Made by a program: the position numbers and the translations under genes
DNA from: Dinoroseobacter sp013215265
Lineage (GTDB): Bacteria; Pseudomonadota; Alphaproteobacteria; Rhodobacterales; Rhodobacteraceae
DNA length: 64,000 nt
NCBI GenBank assembly: GCA_963691755.1
Contig: OY829366.1
Location: 2,046,001 to 2,110,000 of the forward strand
Direction of reading: 5' to 3'
The notes under the pieces: generated by a model
Databases searched by the model: none
What the model was told of the DNA's origin: nothing
The model's input: only the letters and a program-made list of their open reading frames with translations
Shown: positions 50,795 to 59,656 of the stretch, in pieces
Layout of the letters: every line of letters begins with the position of its first letter
Position numbering within the stretch: position 1 is the stretch's first letter

Positions 50795-51717
50795 GCCATC
50801 CCGATCGTCCTGTTCTGGGCATCCTACTGATGCTTGGGTTTTGCGTGCTTGCGCCGTTGGGGGACGGGCTGGCGAAGTATATTGGGACAGCGGTACCCCT
50901 CGCGATATTGCTGCTGGTGCGATTTGGGGCACAGGTTATTCTGCTTGCCCCTGTGGTGGCCGTGTGGGGCCTGAGGTGGCAGTATTCGGGTCGCGTGTTG
51001 CGACTGGTTGTTTACAGAACGCTTCTGCACATCGCCGGGATCGGAATGATGTTTCTGTCTTTACGCTTTCTGCCGCTGGCCGAAGCGATTGCCATTGCCT
51101 TCGTCATGCCCTTCATCATGCTGCTGCTCGGAAAGTATGTCTTGGGTGAAGAGGTGGGTCATCGCAGGCTGATCGCCTGTGTCGTTGGCTTTATCGGGAC
51201 ACTGATGGTGGTGCAGCCCAGCTTTGCGGAAGTGGGCCTGCCTGCGCTTCTGCCCATGGCTGTTGCGGTTGTCTTTGCGCTTTTCATGCTGGTGACCCGC
51301 CAAATTGCGCAACAGGTCGATCCCATCGCACTGCAAGCGGTGTCAGGTGCAATCGCATCAGGCATATTGTTGCTGGTGATGCTCTTGGTTGGGGCGGATA
51401 CAGGGGACATGGCCCTAGTTGCGCCGCCTGTTGATCTCTGGCCGCTCCTGCTGGTGATCGGGATCGTAGGCACCATGGCGCATCTTTTGATGACCTGGGC
51501 GCTCAGGTTTGCACCGTCTGCCACGCTTGCCCCGATGCAGTATCTCGAAATCCCCTTTGCAACGATCATTGGCTGGCTGTTTTTCCGCGACTTTCCCAAT
51601 GGTCTTGCGGCGCTGGGCATCGCCGTGACAATCGCGACGGGGCTCTACATTGTGTACCGCGAGCAACTGGGCTCGAGGGTGGCGAAGAAACTGCCCGCAG
51701 ATCCGACCGACCCCTAG
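50791..51717 (+). CDS. DMT/EamA family transporter
   Basis: 308 residues, ten hydrophobic segments. First repeat carries LGDGLAKYIGTAVPLAILLLVRFGAQ and MMFLSLRFLPLAEAIAIAFVMP; second repeat ends MQYLEIPFATIIGWLFFRDFPN with a C-terminal YIVYREQLGS. Starts four bases inside the preceding EamA gene. Closest in pattern to the RhaT/YdcZ-like 'S-adenosylmethionine uptake' type of DMT proteins of Rhodobacteraceae, but this is only a resemblance. Followed by a cupin gene after 32 bp. Confidence 0.93.
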   Translation: MSHPDRPVLGILLMLGFCVLAPLGDGLAKYIGTAVPLAILLLVRFGAQVILLAPVVAVWGLRWQYSGRVLRLVVYRTLLHIAGIGMMFLSLRFLPLAEAIAIAFVMPFIMLLLGKYVLGEEVGHRRLIACVVGFIGTLMVVQPSFAEVGLPALLPMAVAVVFALFMLVTRQIAQQVDPIALQAVSGAIASGILLLVMLLVGADTGDMALVAPPVDLWPLLLVIGIVGTMAHLLMTWALRFAPSATLAPMQYLEIPFATIIGWLFFRDFPNGLAALGIAVTIATGLYIVYREQLGSRVAKKLPADPTDP

Positions 51718-51749
51718 CTTACAAGACCCGGACGAAAAGGACTTTGGGA

Positions 51750-52178
51750 ATGACTGCGGACGACATTATCGAAAAGCTTCAGTTGCAGCCGCACCCGGAA
51801 GGCGGGTTTTACCGTCAGACATGGATTGCCGACGCTCCGGACGGAGAGCGCCCGGCAGGAACGGCAATCTATTTTCTTCTACGAGATGGCGGGGCCAGCC
51901 ATTGGCACAAGGTGGATGCCTCCGAGATCTGGCTATGGCACGCAGGCGCTCCGTTGATCCTATCGGTTTCCGAGACTGACGAGGGGCCCGCGACGGATAT
52001 GACCTTGTCCGGCGATCTGTCGATCGGGGTGCCTCAAGGCGTGGTTCCGAAAGACTGGTGGCAAGCCGCCCGTACGACAGGGGATTGGACGCTGGTCAGC
52101 TGTACGGTTTCGCCCGCCTTTCAATTTGCGGGGTTCGAACTGGCATCGCCAGACTTTGATATCCCGCGCGCCCCCTGA
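51750..52178 (+). CDS. Cupin protein, DUF985 family
   Basis: 142-residue single-domain cupin. Family marks: LQPHPEGGFYRQTW near the start, AIYFLLRDGGASHWHKVDASEIWLWHAG in the middle with two His that may bind a metal, VPQGVVPKDWWQAA, and the end FEL-x-SPDFD. Structures in this family (e.g. YML079w type) are known, function is not. The ATG at 51750 is used; three codons upstream a TTG is open. Stop overlaps the desaturase start (TGATG), so the two form a translational pair. Confidence 0.9.
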   Translation: MTADDIIEKLQLQPHPEGGFYRQTWIADAPDGERPAGTAIYFLLRDGGASHWHKVDASEIWLWHAGAPLILSVSETDEGPATDMTLSGDLSIGVPQGVVPKDWWQAARTTGDWTLVSCTVSPAFQFAGFELASPDFDIPRAP

Positions 52179-53071
52179 TGCCGCCCACAGATCACAAAAC
52201 CTTTCTGCGCAATCTGAGCGTGGAAGACAGGCAAAGCCTTACCCACCGGGATCCCATAGCGGGATACCTCCACCTTGCGGTCTATCTTGTCCTTCTGATT
52301 TCAACGAGTTTTCTGATTGCAACAAAAGCCCTGCTCTGGCCGCTGCTCTTGCCTGTGCAGGGCGTGCTTTTGGTGTTTCTCTTTACGCTCAGTCACGAAT
52401 GCACCCATCGCAGCCCGTTCCCGTCAGATCGGGTATGTGATGGGGTCGGGCATGCCATTGGCGTTGTGTTGATCCTTCCCTTCCACTGGTTTCGCGCCTT
52501 TCATCTGGCCCATCACCGGTACACGAACATCCCGGGCCAGGATCCTGAACTGGAGGGCGGAAAACCCGAAACGCTGCGAGCGTGGCTTTGGCATGTCAGT
52601 GGCCTTCCGATCTGGATATCGCAGATCAGAACATTGCTGGCCTTGGCGCGTGGCGGGTTCGATGCGTCTTACATGAGCGATCGCATTCGGCCCAAATGCC
52701 AACGTGAGGCGCGGGCCTTGCTGTTGCTCTATGGGCTTGGGCTTGTGTCGCTTGCCGTTTCACCACTTCTTTTCTGGGTATGGCTTTTGCCGCTTTTGCT
52801 GGGCCAGCCGTTTTTGCGCCTGTACCTTCTTGCGGAACACGGGGACTGCCCGTTTGTCGAAGACATGTTTCTGAACACGCGCACGACTTTTACGATGCGT
52901 AGTGTCCGGTTTCTTGCGTGGAATATGCCGTATCACGCAGAACATCACACTTATCCGACCGTGCCTTTCCACAATCTGCCCCGTTTGCACCAGATGATGC
53001 GCACGCATCTGGGGGTCACCAGCGACGGATATGTCGGGTTCACGCGTCGCTATCTCGCGCGGCGGACCTGA
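52178..53071 (+). CDS. Membrane fatty-acid desaturase-type di-iron enzyme
   Basis: 297 residues, four to five membrane helices. The three His boxes of the desaturase/hydroxylase superfamily are present: HECTH (~71-75), HLAHHRYT (~111-118) and HAEHHTYPTVP (~250-260), plus an extra LAEHGDCP. It inserts a double bond or hydroxyl into a lipid-like chain using O2; whether the substrate is a fatty acid, an ornithine lipid or a carotenoid is not shown by sequence. Coupled to the cupin gene upstream. Confidence 0.9.
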   Translation: MPPTDHKTFLRNLSVEDRQSLTHRDPIAGYLHLAVYLVLLISTSFLIATKALLWPLLLPVQGVLLVFLFTLSHECTHRSPFPSDRVCDGVGHAIGVVLILPFHWFRAFHLAHHRYTNIPGQDPELEGGKPETLRAWLWHVSGLPIWISQIRTLLALARGGFDASYMSDRIRPKCQREARALLLLYGLGLVSLAVSPLLFWVWLLPLLLGQPFLRLYLLAEHGDCPFVEDMFLNTRTTFTMRSVRFLAWNMPYHAEHHTYPTVPFHNLPRLHQMMRTHLGVTSDGYVGFTRRYLARRT

Positions 53072-53150
53072 CGTGCGTCTATCGGTTTGTGATGTATCCC
53101 ATCGCAAAATCAAATTGGTCTTTTGCCGGCAATGGGCGTAAGCGCGGTTT

Positions 53151-54056
53151 ATGACCACTTCCGCTCCCGTCAGAAACGAAGATAGCCTTTCCGGGCTTGC
53201 CTTTGCCGTCAGTGCCTATGTGTTCTGGGGGTTTCTGCCGCTTTACATGAAATTGATGGACCATATCCCGGCCGAAGAAGTGCTGGCGCATCGCGTTATC
53301 TGGTCGGTGCCTGTTGCGGGGCTGGTTTTGATTGTCTTGCGTCGCACGGACGATCTGATGGCGGCGTTACGCACACCGCGGGTCCTCGCGATGGGTTTGC
53401 TGACATCTGCGCTGATTTCGCTCAACTGGTGGGTCTATGTGTGGTCCATCGCCAATGATCAGGCCATCGATGCCGCGCTGGGCTATTATATCAACCCGCT
53501 GTTCAGCATCGCCCTTGGGGCGATATTGCTGAAAGAGAAGCTCACCAGGTCGCAGCTTATTGCCATCGGACTGGCCGCAGTGGCGGTCGCGGTTCTGACA
53601 TATGAAGCAGGCTCACTGCCGCTTGTTGCGCTTACCCTGACGCTCAGCTGGGGGTTCTACGCCTATTTCCGCAAAACGCTGCCTGTGGGCGCAAATCAGG
53701 GCTTCATGCTGGAAGTGCTGATCTTGACGCCCTTTGCGTTGATTTATCTGGCATGGATCTGGATGACAGACGTGCAGCATTTCGGGGCCGGTGTTACGCT
53801 TGATACTTGGTTGCTCTTTGGCTGTGGTCTGATCACGGCAGGTCCTTTGATGCTCTATGCCAACGGCGCAAAACGGTTGCGCCTGTCAACCATTGGCATC
53901 CTGCAATATATCGCCCCCACGATGATTTTCCTGGTCGCGGTCTTTATTTTTGAGGAGCCTTTTGGGCGCGGTAAAGCCATCGCGTTTCCGATGATTTGGC
54001 TGGCGCTGATAATATACTCAACCTCGATGTTCAGACAGATGCGGTCACGCGGGTAA
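53151..54056 (+). CDS. rarD: EamA transporter RarD
   Basis: 301 residues with ten predicted helices. The RarD subgroup marks are present: SGLAFAVSAYVFWGFLPLYMKL at the start, VLAHRVIWSVPVA, LISLNWWVYVWSIANDQAIDAALGYYINPLFSIALG-type block at ~88-123 and QYIAPTMIFLVAVFIFEEPF near 250. Chloramphenicol-sensitivity protein by name; real substrate unknown. It ends 26 bp inside the convergent anmK gene, a tail-to-tail overlap. Confidence 0.94.
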   Translation: MTTSAPVRNEDSLSGLAFAVSAYVFWGFLPLYMKLMDHIPAEEVLAHRVIWSVPVAGLVLIVLRRTDDLMAALRTPRVLAMGLLTSALISLNWWVYVWSIANDQAIDAALGYYINPLFSIALGAILLKEKLTRSQLIAIGLAAVAVAVLTYEAGSLPLVALTLTLSWGFYAYFRKTLPVGANQGFMLEVLILTPFALIYLAWIWMTDVQHFGAGVTLDTWLLFGCGLITAGPLMLYANGAKRLRLSTIGILQYIAPTMIFLVAVFIFEEPFGRGKAIAFPMIWLALIIYSTSMFRQMRSRG

Positions 54057-55140
54057 TTTCGCCACCCGACACCGCAGCCCCCACGCCAGTGGTGCCGGGC
54101 GCGGTTGTTGGCAATCCTTTTGCGACCCTTGCAGCAAGATAGGCAAAAGCCTGCGCCTCGAGCTGGTCTCCATCTAGGCCAAGGGCTTCCACCGCGGCCA
54201 CAGGGCAAGGCAACAAGTCTGTCAGAAGAGACATCAGATGGGCGTTTTGGCGTCCGCCGCCGGTGACATAAAGCGCGCTGGGCACAGCGGGCAGATGCTG
54301 GAAGCCCATCGCGATGGACCCGCACACGCATTCAGCCAGCGTTGCAAGCGCATCTTCTGGCGTAAGCTTGCTTACGGCCTGCGACAGTTCCGCGAAAGCG
54401 TTGCGATCCAGTGATTTTGGGGCAGGGGCATCAAAATAGGGGTGTTCAATGAAGCTCTCCAGAATGCCTGCATCGATCTTGCCGGTCGCGGCGAGATCTC
54501 CGTTCTTGTCAAACCGCCCAAGGCCAGCCTTCATCACCACGTCATCCATTGGCGCATTGGCAGGGCCTGTATCGAAGGCAAAGAGTGCTCCAAAATGATC
54601 CGGTGCGATTTCCTTGGTATTGACCCAGGTCAGGTTGCCCACGCCTCCGAGGTTCAGGAAAACGGCAGGTTTGATCAGGCCGACCCAGCGCGCACAGGCC
54701 CAGTGATAAAATGGCGCCAAAGGCGCGCCTTGCCCTCCAAGGGCCACGTCGGCGCTGCGGAAATCCCAGACGGTTGTTGTCTGGGTCTCAAACGCAACCC
54801 GTGCCCCGTCACCGATCTGATGTGTGCCACGACCTTTCGGGTCATGGGCCAGGGTTTGGCCGTGAAACCCCAGAAGGTCCACGCCTGACAGATCGGAGGC
54901 CAGTTCGATATGGGCGTCCTCGACAATCCGCGCCGCCTCAGCCACGCCGTCTTCGCCGGGCCATTTGCCCAACGCTGCGCGCAAGACATCCCGTTCATGT
55001 GGGGTATAGGGACGATAGGCGCTTTCCGCGAATTCGAACACGTCGATACCGTCGGTTTCAATCACGGCAAGATCGACCCCATCCAGTGACGTTCCCGACA
55101 TCATTCCGGCCGCCCGGATCACGCGCCCCTTTTCCTTCAC
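54031..55140 (-). CDS. anmK: Anhydro-N-acetylmuramic acid kinase
   Basis: Phosphorylates 1,6-anhydro-MurNAc from recycled peptidoglycan with ring opening. 369 residues; ATP-binding MMSGTSLDGVDLAVIE at 13-28, HGQTLAHDPKGRGTHQIGDG in the middle (contains the catalytic region), NLGGVGNLTWV, DTGPANAPMDD with the catalytic Asp, and VTGGGRQNAHLM near 290. Complete and of normal length. The C-terminal 8-9 codons overlap rarD. Divergent from tyrS with about 50 bp between starts, a common alphaproteobacterial order. Confidence 0.97.
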   Translation of the reverse strand: MKEKGRVIRAAGMMSGTSLDGVDLAVIETDGIDVFEFAESAYRPYTPHERDVLRAALGKWPGEDGVAEAARIVEDAHIELASDLSGVDLLGFHGQTLAHDPKGRGTHQIGDGARVAFETQTTTVWDFRSADVALGGQGAPLAPFYHWACARWVGLIKPAVFLNLGGVGNLTWVNTKEIAPDHFGALFAFDTGPANAPMDDVVMKAGLGRFDKNGDLAATGKIDAGILESFIEHPYFDAPAPKSLDRNAFAELSQAVSKLTPEDALATLAECVCGSIAMGFQHLPAVPSALYVTGGGRQNAHLMSLLTDLLPCPVAAVEALGLDGDQLEAQAFAYLAARVAKGLPTTAPGTTGVGAAVSGGEITRVTASV

Positions 55141-55190
55141 CGCTGCCCCCGCTATAGCCTGCCTGCCCGCATAGCATGGACCTGACTGTG

Positions 55191-56435
55191 ATGACCTACC
55201 AGCCCAAATCTGAATTCCTGCGCATCATCATCGAGCGTGGATTTCTGGCCGACTGCACCGATCTGCAGGGTCTTGATGACCATCTGATGAACGGATCGGT
55301 CACCTGCTATATTGGCTATGACGCAACGGCCCAGTCCCTGCATGTGGGACATCTGTTGAACGTGATGCTGCTGCGCTGGTGGCAAAAGACCGGAAACCGT
55401 CCGATCACGCTGATGGGCGGCGGCACAACCAAAGTGGGCGATCCGAGCTTCCGCGCGGATGAGCGCCCCTTGCTAAGTGCCGAACAGATCGACGCAAACA
55501 TTGCCGGGATGCAGCAGATTTTCGACCGGTACCTCGGCTATGGGGACGGTGGCGCTGTGATGATGAACAACGCGGAATGGCTCGATGATCTAAACTATCT
55601 CGAGTTCCTGCGTGATATTGGTCGCCATTTTTCGGTCAATCGGATGTTATCCTTTGAAAGTGTCAAATCGCGTCTGGACCGCGAGCAGTCGCTGAGCTTT
55701 CTCGAGTTCAACTACATGATCCTGCAAGCGTATGATTTCCTTGAGCTGAACCGCCGTGAGGGATGCTTGCTGCAGATGGGTGGCTCGGATCAGTGGGGCA
55801 ATATCGTCAACGGGATCGATCTGACCCGCCGCGTGCTGGAAACAGAAGTTCACGGACTGACAACGCCACTGCTGACCACCTCGGATGGCAAGAAAATGGG
55901 CAAAAGTCAGGGGGGTGCGATCTGGCTGAATGGCGACATGCTCAGCCCGTATGAGTTCTGGCAGTTCTGGCGGAACACGACGGATGCAGACGTAGGCCGG
56001 TTCCTGAAGCTTTACACCGAGCTTCCGGTTGAGGAATGCGAACGCCTCGGCGCGCTTGAGGGCGCCGAGATCAACGACGCCAAGATCATCCTTGCCAATG
56101 AGGTCACGGGTCTTCTGCACGGCTCAGATGCCGCGGTCGCGGCCGAAGCCACGGCGCGCGAAGTCTTCGAGAAGGGTGGCGCGGGCGATGATCTGCCAAC
56201 GCTTGAGCTGTCCGCCGCTGATGTGGGCGACGGCATCTCGATGGCCCAGCTGATTGTGCGGTCCGGGCTGGCAAAATCCGGCAAAGACGCCAAACGCCTG
56301 ATCGCAGAAGGTGGGGCGAAGATGAACGATGCCGCGGTCACAGATGCGGGGCAGATGGTGTCGGCGGCTGATCTTTCCGAGCCCATCAAGCTGAGCGCCG
56401 GCAAGAAACGGCACGCGCTCGTGAAGCTGGGCTAG
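55191..56435 (+). CDS. tyrS: Tyrosyl-tRNA synthetase
   Basis: Class Ic synthetase that charges tRNA-Tyr. 414 residues: HIGH motif as HVGHL (in SLHVGHLLN, ~45-53), MGGGTTKVGDPS, Tyr-binding YMILQAYDFLELN and GGSDQWGNI, KMSKS motif as KKMGKSQGGAIWL (~230), and a C-terminal S4-like RNA-binding domain from ~345 (SMAQLIVRSGLAKSGKDAKRLIAEG region). I use the ATG at 55191 (MTYQPKSEFLR, the usual start); an in-frame ATG at 55176 would add five residues. Neither has a strong ribosome site. Confidence 0.97.
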   Translation: MTYQPKSEFLRIIIERGFLADCTDLQGLDDHLMNGSVTCYIGYDATAQSLHVGHLLNVMLLRWWQKTGNRPITLMGGGTTKVGDPSFRADERPLLSAEQIDANIAGMQQIFDRYLGYGDGGAVMMNNAEWLDDLNYLEFLRDIGRHFSVNRMLSFESVKSRLDREQSLSFLEFNYMILQAYDFLELNRREGCLLQMGGSDQWGNIVNGIDLTRRVLETEVHGLTTPLLTTSDGKKMGKSQGGAIWLNGDMLSPYEFWQFWRNTTDADVGRFLKLYTELPVEECERLGALEGAEINDAKIILANEVTGLLHGSDAAVAAEATAREVFEKGGAGDDLPTLELSAADVGDGISMAQLIVRSGLAKSGKDAKRLIAEGGAKMNDAAVTDAGQMVSAADLSEPIKLSAGKKRHALVKLG

Positions 56436-56437
56436 AT

Positions 56438-56467
56438 AAAAAAGGGCGCGCAAAAAAATGCGCGCCC
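56438..56467 (-). terminator. Intrinsic terminator of eno (also tyrS)
   Basis: GGGCGCGCA pairs with TGCGCGCCC around a 6-A loop. On the minus strand it ends in TTTTTTATC. Convergent tyrS may use it too. Confidence 0.88.
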
Positions 56468-56489
56468 CAATTCTTTCAGATCAACCGGA

Positions 56490-57764
56490 TCAGCGTAGGA
56501 TCGAACGGCCTGCGTAAACTGCCGTTTCTCCCAGGGCTTCTTCGATCCGGATCAGCTGGTTGTACTTCGCCAACCGGTCAGACCGCGCAAGCGAGCCGGT
56601 TTTGATCTGTCCGCAATTGGTGGCCACAGCCAGATCTGCAATAGTTGCATCTTCGGTCTCACCTGAGCGGTGCGACATCACGCAGGTCATCTTGTTGCGG
56701 TGCGCCAGATCTACGGCAGCCATCGTCTCGGTCAGCGTGCCGATCTGATTGACCTTCACCAGAAGCGAGTTCGCCGCATCCTGCTCGATCCCCATTTCCA
56801 GACGCGCAGGGTTTGTGACGAACAGATCATCGCCCACCAGCTGCACGCGGTCGCCCAGTTTCTGGGTCAGCAGCTTCCAGCCTTCCCAGTCATCTTCCGA
56901 ACACCCGTCCTCGATCGAGATGATCGGGTAATCGTCGCAGAGCGCGGCCAGATAATCGACGTTCTCGGCAGCAGTTAGCGTTTTGCCTTCACCCGCCATG
57001 ACGTAATTGCCATCCTTGAAGTATTCAGTCGCGGCGCAATCGAGGGCGAGATAGATTTCCTCGCCTGGCTTGTACCCAGCCGCTTCGATGGATTTCAAAA
57101 TGAAATCAAGCGCGTCGCGGGTGGAACTCAGGTTTGGCGCAAAGCCACCTTCATCACCGATCCCGGTGGACAGACCTGCCGCAGACAGTTCTTTCTTCAG
57201 CGTGTGAAACACTTCGGAGCCCATGCGCACGGCGTCGCGGATGTTTTCCGCGGCCACGGGCATGATCATAAACTCCTGGATATCGATGGGGTTATCGGCG
57301 TGCTCACCGCCGTTGATGATATTCATCATCGGAACCGGCAGGGTGCGCGCCGAGGTGCCGCCAACATAGCGATAAAGCGGCTGCATCGTGGCGTCTGCGG
57401 CAGCCTTGGCCACAGCCAGCGATACGCCAAGGATCGCGTTGGCGCCAAGACGCCCTTTGTTTGGGGTACCGTCCAGTTCAATCATGGCCGCGTCAATTGC
57501 GGTTTGTTCGGTGGCGTCCACGCCCATCAGGGCCTCTGCAATCTCGCCATTGACCGAGGCGACGGCTTCCAAAACGCCCTTGCCTTTGTAGCGTGATTTG
57601 TCCCCGTCGCGTTTCTCAACCGCTTCATGCACCCCGGTCGAGGCACCAGAGGGAACCGCCGCGCGCCCCATTGTGCCGTCTTCGAGCGTCACGTCGACTT
57701 CGACAGTTGGATTGCCTCGGCTGTCGAGAATTTCGCGCGCGTGAATGTCGATGATTGCCGTCAT
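56490..57764 (-). CDS. eno: Enolase
   Basis: Converts 2-phosphoglycerate to phosphoenolpyruvate and is a likely degradosome partner. 424 residues: ILDSRGNPTVEVDVTLEDG at the N-terminus, GASTGVHEAVE loop, MNIINGGEHADNPIDIQEFMIMP with the catalytic-loop His, GDEGGFAP with the acidic catalytic residue, Mg ligands in LALDCAATE, SIEDG and GDDLFVTNP, and the signature LLVKVNQIGTLTETM plus SHRSGETED. Monocistronic with its own terminator. Confidence 0.99.
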   Translation of the reverse strand: MTAIIDIHAREILDSRGNPTVEVDVTLEDGTMGRAAVPSGASTGVHEAVEKRDGDKSRYKGKGVLEAVASVNGEIAEALMGVDATEQTAIDAAMIELDGTPNKGRLGANAILGVSLAVAKAAADATMQPLYRYVGGTSARTLPVPMMNIINGGEHADNPIDIQEFMIMPVAAENIRDAVRMGSEVFHTLKKELSAAGLSTGIGDEGGFAPNLSSTRDALDFILKSIEAAGYKPGEEIYLALDCAATEYFKDGNYVMAGEGKTLTAAENVDYLAALCDDYPIISIEDGCSEDDWEGWKLLTQKLGDRVQLVGDDLFVTNPARLEMGIEQDAANSLLVKVNQIGTLTETMAAVDLAHRNKMTCVMSHRSGETEDATIADLAVATNCGQIKTGSLARSDRLAKYNQLIRIEEALGETAVYAGRSILR

Positions 57765-57808
57765 GGGGCAGGGCCTCCTAAAAAGATCTGGTCGCAGTTG
57801 CGAGCCTC

Positions 57809-58702
57809 TTAGCTTGTCTTTGCCGTATGGGAAAGCGTTTCTGCGCTGCGGCGTTTGCGCTCTCGGGCTATGGTATAAAGGCCGGTGCCGATGACAATCG
57901 CGGAACCAACGTAAACCCAGATGTCCGGACGCTCTCCAAAGAAGACGATCCCGAAAGCCATCGCAAAAAGCAGGCGCATGTATCGAAACGGGGTCAGGAC
58001 AGAAACCTCACCCACGCGCATCGCCGAGGTGATCGCGTAGTAGGATATAGAACCAAAGGCCGATGCCGCGATCAACCATCCCCATTCGGCCGCTTCTGGC
58101 ATCACAAATGCCGGACCCGTAACGCCCAGTATAAGGGCCGCGATCACGAGGCTCAGGCAGCCGTAGAGGCCCAGTGCTTCGGTCGAAGCCTCTTTGGGCA
58201 CCATACGTGTTGCCACGTCACGTCCCGCCAGACAGATCGCTGCGATAACCGCCATGAAGGCCCCGAAGGAAATGCCGGTGGCGTCCGGTTGCAGGATGAT
58301 CAATACGCCCATTAGCCCCAAGACAACCGCTGACCAGCGACGCCATCCAACGGGTTCTTTCAAAACAAGCGCTGCGCCCAGGGTCACGATCAAAGGCGTT
58401 GCCTGAATAATCGCGGCCTGAACGGTGAGGTCGACAAGTGACAGGGACGTCACGAAGGAAATGGCAGCGCAACCCTCGATCAGGTTTCGGGCCAGGATCA
58501 CACGATTAAGGCTCCATGTGCCGAAAAAGGGCAGGCCGCGTTTCAGCATCAGTGCGCCAAAGAAGATCACGCCGCCCAATCCCAGCGCCATGATAATCTG
58601 ACCGGCGGGGAAGCGCCCCGTCAGCGCCTTGATGATTGCGTCCGCCGTTGCAAATCCGGCCATTGCAAAGAGCATCAAGCCGATGCCGCGCAAGTTGTTC
58701 AT
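57809..58702 (-). CDS. DMT/EamA family transporter
   Basis: 297 residues from the ATG at 58702 (MNNLRGIGLMLFAMAGFATADAI), with GAAGG 11 bases upstream; an ATG at 58738 would add 12 residues. Ten predicted helices in two EamA repeats: first around ADAIIKALTGRFPAGQIIMALGLGG, second ending FRYMRLLFAMAFGIVFFGERPDIWVYVGSAIVIGTGLY with a basic tail REKRRRSAE-type. Substrate unknown. It lies upstream of eno on the same strand with 44 bp between, and may share its transcript. Confidence 0.93.
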   Translation of the reverse strand: MNNLRGIGLMLFAMAGFATADAIIKALTGRFPAGQIIMALGLGGVIFFGALMLKRGLPFFGTWSLNRVILARNLIEGCAAISFVTSLSLVDLTVQAAIIQATPLIVTLGAALVLKEPVGWRRWSAVVLGLMGVLIILQPDATGISFGAFMAVIAAICLAGRDVATRMVPKEASTEALGLYGCLSLVIAALILGVTGPAFVMPEAAEWGWLIAASAFGSISYYAITSAMRVGEVSVLTPFRYMRLLFAMAFGIVFFGERPDIWVYVGSAIVIGTGLYTIARERKRRSAETLSHTAKTS

Positions 58703-58994
58703 GAAAGGGAATGCCTTCTTCAGGTGTTCCCCCGCCATATCGCGCCCAGCGTGACAAAGAAAGGCCGGTTAAACACAAGAGTTGTGACGCGCCTGATCTT
58801 GGGTCTTATTTCAAGGTCATCTTTCAGGCGAGGGTAAGCACCCCTTGGAGCAGTCTGGTGGCGGGCGTGATTGTCATGTCACTTTTTTGTCAATGCGCAA
58901 GCCAGACCGGATTTTCGAACCGCGGCCTATGAGTTGATCATTCAGTTGTTTATGGAAGCGAAACGATGCGCGCCTGCGTTACCGGGCGTACGGG

Positions 58995-59408
58995 TCAGCC
59001 CTTTTTCAGCGGTACGCCGTAAAGCTCTAGCTTGTGACCTTTAAGCGTATATCCCAGGCGCGCGGCAATCTTCTCTTGCAGCGCTTCAATGTCAGGATCG
59101 ACGAATTCAATCACCTCGCCCGAGTTCATATCGATCAAATGGTCGTGGTGATCGCGTTCAGCATCTTCATACCGCGCGCGGCCATCACCAAATTCCAGTT
59201 TGTCCAGAATACCTGCTTCTTCAAACAGCTTCACTGTTCGATACACGGTTGCCAGGGAAATCCCGGCATCGACCGCTTGGGCGCGGGCATAAAGCTCCTC
59301 AACATCAGGATGGTCGTCGCTCTCCTGAAGTATTTGCGCAACCACGCGGCGTTGGCCTGTCATACGCAGGCCCTTGTTTTCGCATCGTTCCAGAATCGTG
59401 TCGGTCAT
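58995..59408 (-). CDS. Fur-family metal regulator (Fur/Mur type)
   Basis: 137 residues. N-terminal winged helix (TGQRRVVAQIL, then SLATVYRTVKLFEEAG recognition helix, residues 50-66). The metal ligands line up with E. coli Fur by number: H33, E81, H88, H90 for one site; H87, D89, E108, H125 for the other. The Cys93/Cys96 structural zinc pair of E. coli is missing (Asp93, Ser96), as in the alphaproteobacterial Fur/Mur group, whose members often sense manganese. No Irr-type heme motif is present. The start at 59408 (MTDTILERCENKG) is the family one; the frame goes on 59 codons upstream without similarity. Divergent from the hydroxylase gene. Confidence 0.94.
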   Translation of the reverse strand: MTDTILERCENKGLRMTGQRRVVAQILQESDDHPDVEELYARAQAVDAGISLATVYRTVKLFEEAGILDKLEFGDGRARYEDAERDHHDHLIDMNSGEVIEFVDPDIEALQEKIAARLGYTLKGHKLELYGVPLKKG

Positions 59409-59656
59409 TTTGTCCCCGGCCGCATTGGGGCTGACTTTTAAGACAAGGTCAAAGAGGACGCTACCGCATAGTTCACTTAAGATACTTTCACCCAAGCGAT
59501 CGATCACAATGGCTGCCAACACAGGACAATCCGCAGCTGCGTGCAGAGCAGAACCGCGAGGCTCAATTGCCCTATCCCAGTCCATGACCTGTCCAAGTCT
59601 TGCCGCATTTAACGCGCAGATTGTTTCCAGATCGAGATCAACGGGTGGGCCCGACG

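Noticed and set aside
59409..59585. 59-codon N-terminal extension of the Fur-type regulator
   Set aside because: Fur ligands match E. coli numbering only from the start at 59408; the extension lacks family sequence and would remove the promoter region.
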